A stretch of 40,496 nt of DNA, taken from positions 1 to 40,496 of the forward strand of contig CAMBUI010000002.1 in assembly GCA_945870915.1 (NCBI GenBank). The letters run 5' to 3'. Positions within the stretch are counted from its first letter, which is position 1, and each line of letters starts with the position of its first letter. Shown here piece after piece: positions 34,117-40,496 of this stretch. Made by a program: the position numbers and the translations under genes. The notes below the pieces were generated by a model. It saw only the letters and a list, made by a program, of their open reading frames with translations. It was not told the origin of the DNA and did not search any database. The DNA comes from Candidatus Kuenenia stuttgartensis (GTDB lineage Bacteria; Planctomycetota; Phycisphaerae; Phycisphaerales; SM1A02).

Positions 34117-36888
34117 ATGCGCCCGGTCCGATCCGCCACCTCCCTCTCGCTCGCAAGCCTCCTCGCGGCGGTGCCCGGCACCACGCTTGCGACCAACCGC
34201 GCGAACGCCCTCGATCCCGCCCTCGGCGGGGTCGCCGTCCAGGATCTCGGGTCGACGGGATCGCCGGTGCCGCCAGCCGACGCGACCCCGTCGGGCAACC
34301 CGGCGTCGACCAACCCGCCAGCGTCCACCCCGCCTGCGCCGACCACGCCGCCGTCCACCACGCCGCCGGCGGCGCCCGCCATCACCCCGACCGTGACGCC
34401 CGCCGACGCTCCGAAGCCGACCGACGCCCAGCGCGCGGTGGTCGAGGACCGGCTCGCCCGCGCCCTTGCCGCGCGCGCCCGCATCGTGCTCCAGCGCGAG
34501 CTGGTGTTCCTCGGCATCCTGCGGAACTCGAAGGCGCTCATGCAGGAGGCCGTCGACCGCGCCCCCGAGAACACCGCCATCCTGCGGCTCGCGATCGACC
34601 TGGCGTCGGTGCTCGAGGAGGGTGACGCCGACTCCGCCGCCTGGCTGTCCGAAGGCCTCGCCCGGCTCTCCCGGCTCGAGCCCGACGACGAGGTGCTCCG
34701 ACTGCGCCGCCTGCTCGACGCCGTCGACCGCCGGCAGACCGCCGAGGGCCGCGTCGAGGCGAGCCGCAGCCTGCTCACCCCCGAGTCGATCGACCGGATC
34801 GGCAACCGCGTCGCCGCGCGCATCGCCTTCGACCTGGCGATGCTCCTGCGGCGGACCGGCGACAACGAGGGCTTCGAGGAGAACCTGCTGCGCGCGCTCG
34901 ACCTCGATCCGTTCTTCCCCGAGGCGGCCGAGATCGCGGCGGGCTACTTCCGCATGAGCGCGCCGACGGTGGTCGACGAGGTGCGCGCCCTGCGCGGCGC
35001 GATGCTCGCGAACCCGATGCAGGAGTCGATCGCGCGCGGGCTCGCCGAGCTCTGCCTGCGGCACGGCGCGTACCAGGTCGCGGCCAGCATCCTCGAGATC
35101 GAGGTGCGCCTGCACGAGGCGCGCGGCGTCGACGCCGACTACGACGCGATGCTCGCCGACCTCTGCATCGCGCTGTGGGGCGCGGGGCGGCCCGATGTCG
35201 CGTTCATCCTCTCGTCGCAGCGGCAGTCGGCGCTCGACCGCGTGCTGCACCAGGAGATCGAGCGGCAGGGGATGACCATGACGCTCGAGGAGCGCTCCAA
35301 GGCGCACCTGCCCGCCTCGCCGCAGTTCGCGACCACGATCGCCGCCATGGCCTCGGCCGAGTCGCCCAAGACCGCCGACATCGCGGTCGGAAACGCAGTG
35401 TTCTCGTTCGAGTCGCAGATCGAGCAGATGACGAAGCGCAAGGAGGGCGCGGCCGCGGCGCCGGTCGATCCGGCGGTGGCCGAGCGCGTCGCCGAGCTCG
35501 CGCTCGAGTGCGCGATGGTGCAGCTCTGGCTCGGCGGCAAGGTCGACAAGGCGCAGGCGATGCTCTCGAGGGCGGCCGAGTTCGGTCCGCTCTCCGACGC
35601 CGCGCGCGCGCGCTTCGACGGATGGGCGGCGCTCCGCCGCAAGGACGCCACCGCCGCGAAGTCGATGCTGGCGCCGCTGGCCGAGGCCGACCTCGTGGCC
35701 AAGCTCGGCCTCGCGCTCGCGCACGAGGAGCTCGGCGAGCGCAAGGACGCCGCCCGCATCCTGCTCGAGGTCGCGCGGGCCACGCCCGAGACCGCGATGG
35801 GGCTGTGGGCGCGCGCGCGGCTCTGGTCGATCGTGGGCGGCAAGCCCGTGATCATGCCCGGTGCGGCCGAGATCGAGCAGGCCGCCGAGCTGCCGGCGGG
35901 CTTCGCCAAGGTCATGCGCGACGGCGGCAACTCGATGCTGCTGCGGGTGATCCCGCGGCAGAACCAGGCGACCGCGTGGGACCAGCTGCTCTTCGACATC
36001 GAGCTCATCAACCGCTCGGCGTGGCCGCTCGCGGTCGGCCCCGATGGCCCGATCAAGGACACGAGCACCGTGTCGGCGTCGATCCATGTGCCGGGCGAGA
36101 TGCCGTTCCCGCCGCAGATCGTGCTGGTGCCGATCGACCGGCAGTTCCTGATCCCGCCCGGCGAGACGCTGCGCATCCCGGTCGACCTCTCGGTGACCGA
36201 CGCGAGCGCCGCGCTGCGCGAGGACGCGCTCTCGGGCGCGTTCGTCTCGCTGCACGCGATCATCAACTGGCGCACGACGCTCACCGGCTTCGAGCCGTCG
36301 CAGCTCGGCGTCGAGGTCGAGTCGGCGGTGGTGCACGTGAGCGGCGAGCGCATCACCCGCGAGTGGGTCGAGCGCGCGCTGACGCAGCTGCGCGACCGGT
36401 CGCAGGTTCCGAACCCCGAGTATGTCGCGCTGCTGTCGGGCGCGCTGGTGCGCCGCGCCACCTCGCCCGCGATGGTGCCCGAGGACGCCGCCAAGGCCCT
36501 CGACGCGGCCGGCGAGGTCGTCGCCGACGCCGCGCTCCGGCTGTGGCCCGAGGCGCGCGCATGGCTCATCTTCGCCTGTCCGAAGGGCAAGCGCGTCGAG
36601 GAGAGCAAGCAGGCGCAGGATCTCCTCGACGTGGTCGCCGCCGGCGGCGTCGAGACCGCGGCCGCGGTGCCCGAGCTCGAGGCGCTCGACGCGGTGCTGC
36701 GCGGCGACGAGACGCCGGTGGTGCGCAAGGCGTGGATCGCGGTGCGCTCGCGGCGGCCCGAGGACCCGGTCATCGCGGCGTCCCTCGAATCGGCGCACGC
36801 CGATGTGCGCGCGTTCGCCGCCGACTGCCGCCAGTGGATGATCGAGGCGCGCGACGAGCGCGCGAAGCAGCTGAACCTCAAGAAGTAG
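34117..36888 (+). CDS. Large secreted TPR-like helical repeat protein, uncharacterised
   Basis: MRPVRSATSLSLASLLAAVPGTTLATNRANA signal; P/T-rich linker NPASTNPPASTPPAPTTPPSTTPPAAP; then helical repeats with Ala/Leu/Glu periodicity. Confidence 0.75.
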   Translation: MRPVRSATSLSLASLLAAVPGTTLATNRANALDPALGGVAVQDLGSTGSPVPPADATPSGNPASTNPPASTPPAPTTPPSTTPPAAPAITPTVTPADAPKPTDAQRAVVEDRLARALAARARIVLQRELVFLGILRNSKALMQEAVDRAPENTAILRLAIDLASVLEEGDADSAAWLSEGLARLSRLEPDDEVLRLRRLLDAVDRRQTAEGRVEASRSLLTPESIDRIGNRVAARIAFDLAMLLRRTGDNEGFEENLLRALDLDPFFPEAAEIAAGYFRMSAPTVVDEVRALRGAMLANPMQESIARGLAELCLRHGAYQVAASILEIEVRLHEARGVDADYDAMLADLCIALWGAGRPDVAFILSSQRQSALDRVLHQEIERQGMTMTLEERSKAHLPASPQFATTIAAMASAESPKTADIAVGNAVFSFESQIEQMTKRKEGAAAAPVDPAVAERVAELALECAMVQLWLGGKVDKAQAMLSRAAEFGPLSDAARARFDGWAALRRKDATAAKSMLAPLAEADLVAKLGLALAHEELGERKDAARILLEVARATPETAMGLWARARLWSIVGGKPVIMPGAAEIEQAAELPAGFAKVMRDGGNSMLLRVIPRQNQATAWDQLLFDIELINRSAWPLAVGPDGPIKDTSTVSASIHVPGEMPFPPQIVLVPIDRQFLIPPGETLRIPVDLSVTDASAALREDALSGAFVSLHAIINWRTTLTGFEPSQLGVEVESAVVHVSGERITREWVERALTQLRDRSQVPNPEYVALLSGALVRRATSPAMVPEDAAKALDAAGEVVADAALRLWPEARAWLIFACPKGKRVEESKQAQDLLDVVAAGGVETAAAVPELEALDAVLRGDETPVVRKAWIAVRSRRPEDPVIAASLESAHADVRAFAADCRQWMIEARDERAKQLNLKK

Positions 36889-36903
36889 CGCTGCGCGAGC
36901 GGC

Positions 36904-37932
36904 ATGGGAGACCACCTGGACGAGCGCGCCCCACACACCGAGCGGAAGGCCGCGGCCGCGGGCGACGCCGGGCGTGGTGACGGCGGGCGTGGTGATGGCG
37001 GCCGTGGTGACGGCGGCCGTGTCGACCCCGGCCGTGCCGACGCCCGCCGCGGCGGAGCGCGCCTGTGGCTCCGCGTCGCGGGCCTTGCCTTCGGACTCGC
37101 GTGCTTCGCCGGCGCGATCTACACCGCGATGCGCGAGCGCGACGAGTTCTCGCGCGCGATCGCGGCGCTGCGCGATCCGCCGCCGCTCGCGGTCGCGCTC
37201 GTGCTCGGCTCGATCGCGCTCGGCGCGCTGCTCACCGCGGTGCTCTTCCACATCCTCATGCGGCGCTTCGGCAAGGTGCCGTTCTGGGAGATGCAGGCGC
37301 TGATCGCGGCGACCGCGTTCGCCAACTACCTGCCGCTCAAGCCCGGGTTCGTGGGCCGCGTGGCGTACCACCGGCTGCGCCACGGCATCCGCGCCGCGCA
37401 CACGGTGCGCACCATCGTCGAGGCGATCGGACTGAGCGGCACCGTCGCGTCGCTCTTCCTGCTGTCGCTGCTCGGGCTGCGCGCGCTCGGCGTGCAGGGC
37501 GAATGGGCGCTGCTCGCGCCCGCGGTGCTCGCGGTGGGCATGCGCTTCCCGCGGCTGCGCACGCTGTCGCAGGCGCTGCTGGTGCGCCAGGCCGAGCTCG
37601 CGCTGTGGACGCTGCGCTACTGGGCGGTGTTCCGACTGGTCGGCGCGCCCATCGACCTCGAGACCGCCATCGTCCTCGGCAGCGTGAGCGTGATCGCCAC
37701 GCTGCTGCCGATCGTGTCGAACGGCCTCGGGATCCGCGAGTGGGTGATCGGCATCCTCGCGCCGATGATCTCGCACGAGCCGGTGTCGACGAGCCAGGCG
37801 ATCGTGGCCGAGCTCGTCCACCGCGCCGCCGAGGTCGCGGTGATGACGCCGATCGGCATCGCGTCGATCGCGGTGCTGGTGCGGCACAACCGCCGGCGCG
37901 CGCTGCAGGGCGAGCGGCCGCCGGTCGCGTGA
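36904..37932 (+). CDS. Integral membrane protein, lysylphosphatidylglycerol synthase TM-region-like
   Basis: Multi-TM; FANYLPLKPGFVGRVAYHRLRHG, LPIVSNGLGIREWVIGILAP. Confidence 0.6.
   Translation: MGDHLDERAPHTERKAAAAGDAGRGDGGRGDGGRGDGGRVDPGRADARRGGARLWLRVAGLAFGLACFAGAIYTAMRERDEFSRAIAALRDPPPLAVALVLGSIALGALLTAVLFHILMRRFGKVPFWEMQALIAATAFANYLPLKPGFVGRVAYHRLRHGIRAAHTVRTIVEAIGLSGTVASLFLLSLLGLRALGVQGEWALLAPAVLAVGMRFPRLRTLSQALLVRQAELALWTLRYWAVFRLVGAPIDLETAIVLGSVSVIATLLPIVSNGLGIREWVIGILAPMISHEPVSTSQAIVAELVHRAAEVAVMTPIGIASIAVLVRHNRRRALQGERPPVA
36970..37044. repeat. 15-bp tandem array, 5 units, in the N-terminal coding region
   Basis: gggcgtggtgacggc / gggcgtggtgatggc / ggccgtggtgacggc / ggccgtgtcgacccc / ggccgtgccgacgcc; encodes GRGDGGRGDGGRGDGGRVDPGRADA. 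Confidence 0.85.
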
Positions 37933-37949
37933 CGCGCGGCGCTCGTCGA

Positions 37950-37979
37950 CGGTTGCCGGGCGGCGGCGTTCGGCAACCG
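37950..37979. terminator. Possible terminator hairpin after 37932
   Basis: cggttgccg-(12 nt)-cggcaaccg, 9-bp stem; no clear U-tract. Confidence 0.4.
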
Positions 37980-37983
37980 GATG

Positions 37984-38039
37984 TCGTTCAGCGGCTGTCG
38001 TTCAGCGGCCTTCGTTCAGCGGCCTTCGTTCAGCGGCTG
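37984..38039. repeat. 14-bp tandem array, 4 units, overlapping the GH57 stop codon
   Basis: tcgttcagcggctg / tcgttcagcggcct x2 / tcgttcagcggctg. Confidence 0.92.
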
Positions 38040-39271
38040 TCGGTCATGCGCGCCCGCGCGTGGCTCTTCACGCCCGCGCGCGACTTCAGGTTGTCGAGCA
38101 CGTTCATGAAGTTGATGTACGCGTCGTACGGGCTGTCGTAGGGCGAGAAGTACTTGTGGACGTCGCCGTCCGACCAGTACTTGGTGCACATGTAGTAGAG
38201 GTGGTCGCTGGTGGTGAGCTTGCGCCAGTCCTCGAGGATGTACGGGTCGCCCGCCTTGTGGCGCTCCTTCACCGGACCCTCGAGCGCGTAGAGCTCGGCC
38301 GCCGCGCCGTCCTGGATCGGGTTGCCGAGCCACGCGCTCAGGTCGCGCTCGCTGTCGGCCCACGAGATCCAGTCCTGCACGTCGTACTCGCCGACCGGCT
38401 CGTGGCAGTCGACCAGCTGGCTCGGCGTGAGGAAGTCGTTGTTCCCGTGGTTGGTGTCGTACACGGCGCCCGGCAGCGCGTCGAGGAACTCGAAGATCCC
38501 CGTGTCGGCCCACTGGTGCTCGCCGAAGGTCTCGTAGTCCATGAACAGGTTGCAGCAGAAGCCGTCGCCGTTGATCTGGTTGACCCAGCCGGCGAACTTC
38601 TCGGCGGACAGCGGCCATTCCTTCCAGCCGCGGTTCGAGAAGCGGAAGGCGATGTCGTCGCTCAGCCGGTAGTTCTTGAGGAGCAGCTTGATGCGGTCGT
38701 TCGGGTCGCCCTCGCCGGGCGGCGCGTACAGGTAGTTCGGCGAGCGGAACCCGAGCAGCCGGTCGACGCCCTCGCAGATGATCGCCTTGTGCTGCCCGCG
38801 CCGCGCGATGTGCTCGGCGAGCGCGTTCGAGTAGATGAGCTCGGTGTTGCGGAAGATGCGCGGCGTGACGCCGAAGACCTCCTGCATGCGGCGCTGGTGG
38901 CGGTCGACCTGCTCGTCGAACTCCTTGCGCGAGAAGAGGAACGACAGCGAGTGGTGGCTGGTCTCGCCGATCAGCTCGCAGGCGCCGGTGTCGACGAGCT
39001 CGCGCAGCGTGTCGACCACGTCGGGCGCCCACATCTGCAGCTGCTCGAGCGCGGTGCCGGTGATCGAGTACGCGCAGCGGAAGCGCCGGTCGTGCCGCTT
39101 CACCAGGTCGAGCATCTTGCGCGTCGCCGGGCGATAGCACTTGTCGGCGACCTTGCGGAGGATGCGCTCGTTCGCCTCGTTGTCGAAGTAGAACGGATCG
39201 TTCGAGAAGACCGAGTAGCGGCGCAGGCGCCACGGCTGGTGGAGCTCGAAGTAGAAGCAGACGCTTGCCAT
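38030..39271 (-). CDS. Glycoside hydrolase family 57-like protein
   Basis: MASVCFYFELHQPWRLRRYSVF (GH57 N-terminal HQP motif), GETSHHSLSFLFS, IICEGVDRLLGFRSPNYLYAPPG, FMDYETFGEHQ. Confidence 0.9.
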   Translation of the reverse strand: MASVCFYFELHQPWRLRRYSVFSNDPFYFDNEANERILRKVADKCYRPATRKMLDLVKRHDRRFRCAYSITGTALEQLQMWAPDVVDTLRELVDTGACELIGETSHHSLSFLFSRKEFDEQVDRHQRRMQEVFGVTPRIFRNTELIYSNALAEHIARRGQHKAIICEGVDRLLGFRSPNYLYAPPGEGDPNDRIKLLLKNYRLSDDIAFRFSNRGWKEWPLSAEKFAGWVNQINGDGFCCNLFMDYETFGEHQWADTGIFEFLDALPGAVYDTNHGNNDFLTPSQLVDCHEPVGEYDVQDWISWADSERDLSAWLGNPIQDGAAAELYALEGPVKERHKAGDPYILEDWRKLTTSDHLYYMCTKYWSDGDVHKYFSPYDSPYDAYINFMNVLDNLKSRAGVKSHARARMTDSR

Positions 39272-39317
39272 CCGCGCAGCGTAGCGCGTCTTGGCGCGGC
39301 GGAGGTTCCGGCCGCGC

Positions 39318-39429
39318 CGTTCGGACCGCGTCGTTCGGACCTGGTCGTTCGGACCGTGTCGTTCAGACCCAGTCGTTCATGCCGCGTCGTTCACACCCCG
39401 TCGCTCACACCCCGTCGCTCACACCCCGT
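39318..39429. repeat. 14-bp tandem array, 8 units, overlapping the epimerase stop codon
   Basis: cgttcggaccgcgt / cgttcggacctggt / cgttcggaccgtgt / cgttcagacccagt / cgttcatgccgcgt / cgttcacaccccgt / cgctcacaccccgt x2. Confidence 0.92.
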
Positions 39430-40496
39430 GGTACGACCGATACCACTCGACGAACCGCGCGACGCCCTCCTCGACGGTCGTGGTCGGGCGGTAACCCGTA
39501 TCGGACTCGAGGGCGGTCACGTCGGCCATGGTGTCGGGCACGTCGCCCGGCTGCAGGGGAAGCAGGTTCATCGTGGCCTTGCGGCCGGTGCAGCGCTCGA
39601 TGGCCGCGATGTAGTCGAGGAGCTCGACCGGGCGGGAATTGCCGATGTTGTAGACCCGCCACGGGGCGCTGGAGGTGCCGGGGTCGGGGTCGGTCGCGTC
39701 GAACGCGGGATTCGGGCGCGCCGGGCGGTCGAGGGTGCGGACGATTCCCTGCACGATGTCGTCGACGTAGGTGAAGTCGCGGCGGTGCCGGCCGTGGTTG
39801 AAGACGTCGATCGGCTTGCCTTCGAGGATGTTCCGGGTGAACAGGAACAGCGCCATGTCGGGCCGGCCCCACGGTCCGTAGACGGTGAAGAATCGCAGGC
39901 CCGTGGTCGGCAGCCCGAAGAGGTGCGAGTAGGTGTGGGCGAAGAGCTCGTTGGCCTTCTTGCTCGCCGCGTAGAGCGACAGCGGGTGGTCGACGCTGTC
40001 GCGCACCGAGAAGGGGAGCTTGGCGTTGCCGCCGTACACCGAGCTCGAGCTGGCGTACACGAGGTGCGCGCAGCCGCCGTGCTGCTCCTGCACCGCGCGG
40101 CAGCCCTCGAGGATGTTCTGGAAGCCGACGATGTTCGAGTGCACGTACGCGTGCGGGTTCGTGATCGAGTAGCGCACGCCCGCCTGCGCGGCGAGGTGCA
40201 CGGTGCGCGTGAAGCGGTGCTCCGCGTAGAGCGCCTCCATGCCCGCGCGGTCGGCGACATCGAGCTTCACGAACGAGAACCCGCGGCGCGGCTCGAGCCG
40301 CGCGAGTCGGGCGAGCTTGAGCCTCGGGTCGTAGTAGTCGTTGAGGTCGTCGAGTCCGACGACCTGCTCGCCGCGGTCGAGCAGGTGGTGCGCGACATGC
40401 GAGCCGATGAAGCCGGCCGCGCCGGTGACGAGGATCGGTCCGCGCGCGCCCGTCGCGGCGTCGCCGCCCGCGTGGCCCGGAAGTGCTGTGTGGTTC
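39419..40496 (-). CDS. NAD-dependent epimerase/dehydratase (UDP-glucuronate 4-epimerase-like), partial at the window edge
   Basis: Continuous frame to the edge: [49 protein letters not shown]..., [93 protein letters not shown]. Confidence 0.93.
   Translation of the reverse strand, partial: NHTALPGHAGGDAATGARGPILVTGAAGFIGSHVAHHLLDRGEQVVGLDDLNDYYDPRLKLARLARLEPRRGFSFVKLDVADRAGMEALYAEHRFTRTVHLAAQAGVRYSITNPHAYVHSNIVGFQNILEGCRAVQEQHGGCAHLVYASSSSVYGGNAKLPFSVRDSVDHPLSLYAASKKANELFAHTYSHLFGLPTTGLRFFTVYGPWGRPDMALFLFTRNILEGKPIDVFNHGRHRRDFTYVDDIVQGIVRTLDRPARPNPAFDATDPDPGTSSAPWRVYNIGNSRPVELLDYIAAIERCTGRKATMNLLPLQPGDVPDTMADVTALESDTGYRPTTTVEEGVARFVEWYRSYHGV

Overview
High-GC bacterial chromosomal window. 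I infer a planctomycete, Phycisphaerae-like, from the DUF1501 + PSCyt1/PSD1 gene pair, the C-terminal dockerin-like tails and the CPECG zinc-ribbon membrane proteins. I support about 23 CDSs: DUF1501, PSCyt1/LamG/PSD1, carA, a secretin, a STAS + HATPase pair, two paralogous double zinc-ribbon membrane proteins, rny, an ABC-2 permease, a DUF4139 protein, a phytase/choice-of-anchor-I protein with dockerin tail, a possible rSAM-like barrel protein, a nitric oxide synthase oxygenase, rsmA/ksgA, a five-CxxCH cytochrome with dockerin tail, a lipoprotein, an OppB-type permease and its SBP, two large hypotheticals, an LPG-synthase-like membrane protein, GH57 and a NAD-dependent epimerase. No rRNA, tRNA, CRISPR array or transposase was recognised. 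The most unusual signals are between genes. (1) Many gene boundaries carry their own short-period tandem array (11, 13, 14, 14, 15, 15, 16 or 18 bp units, each with a different sequence). Three of these overlap a gene's 3' end, supply its stop codon and close all three reading frames. (2) A dispersed CATGCCTGTCC repeat family flanks the NOS locus on both sides. (3) At least six genes share a TANNCT-N6-ATG/GTG start that predicts leaderless mRNAs, alongside clearly Shine-Dalgarno-led genes. (4) The phytase-like gene has its SD fully paired in a perfect 9-bp hairpin. (5) rny has two identical hairpins in its 5' leader. All family names come from reading motifs, not from database searches.
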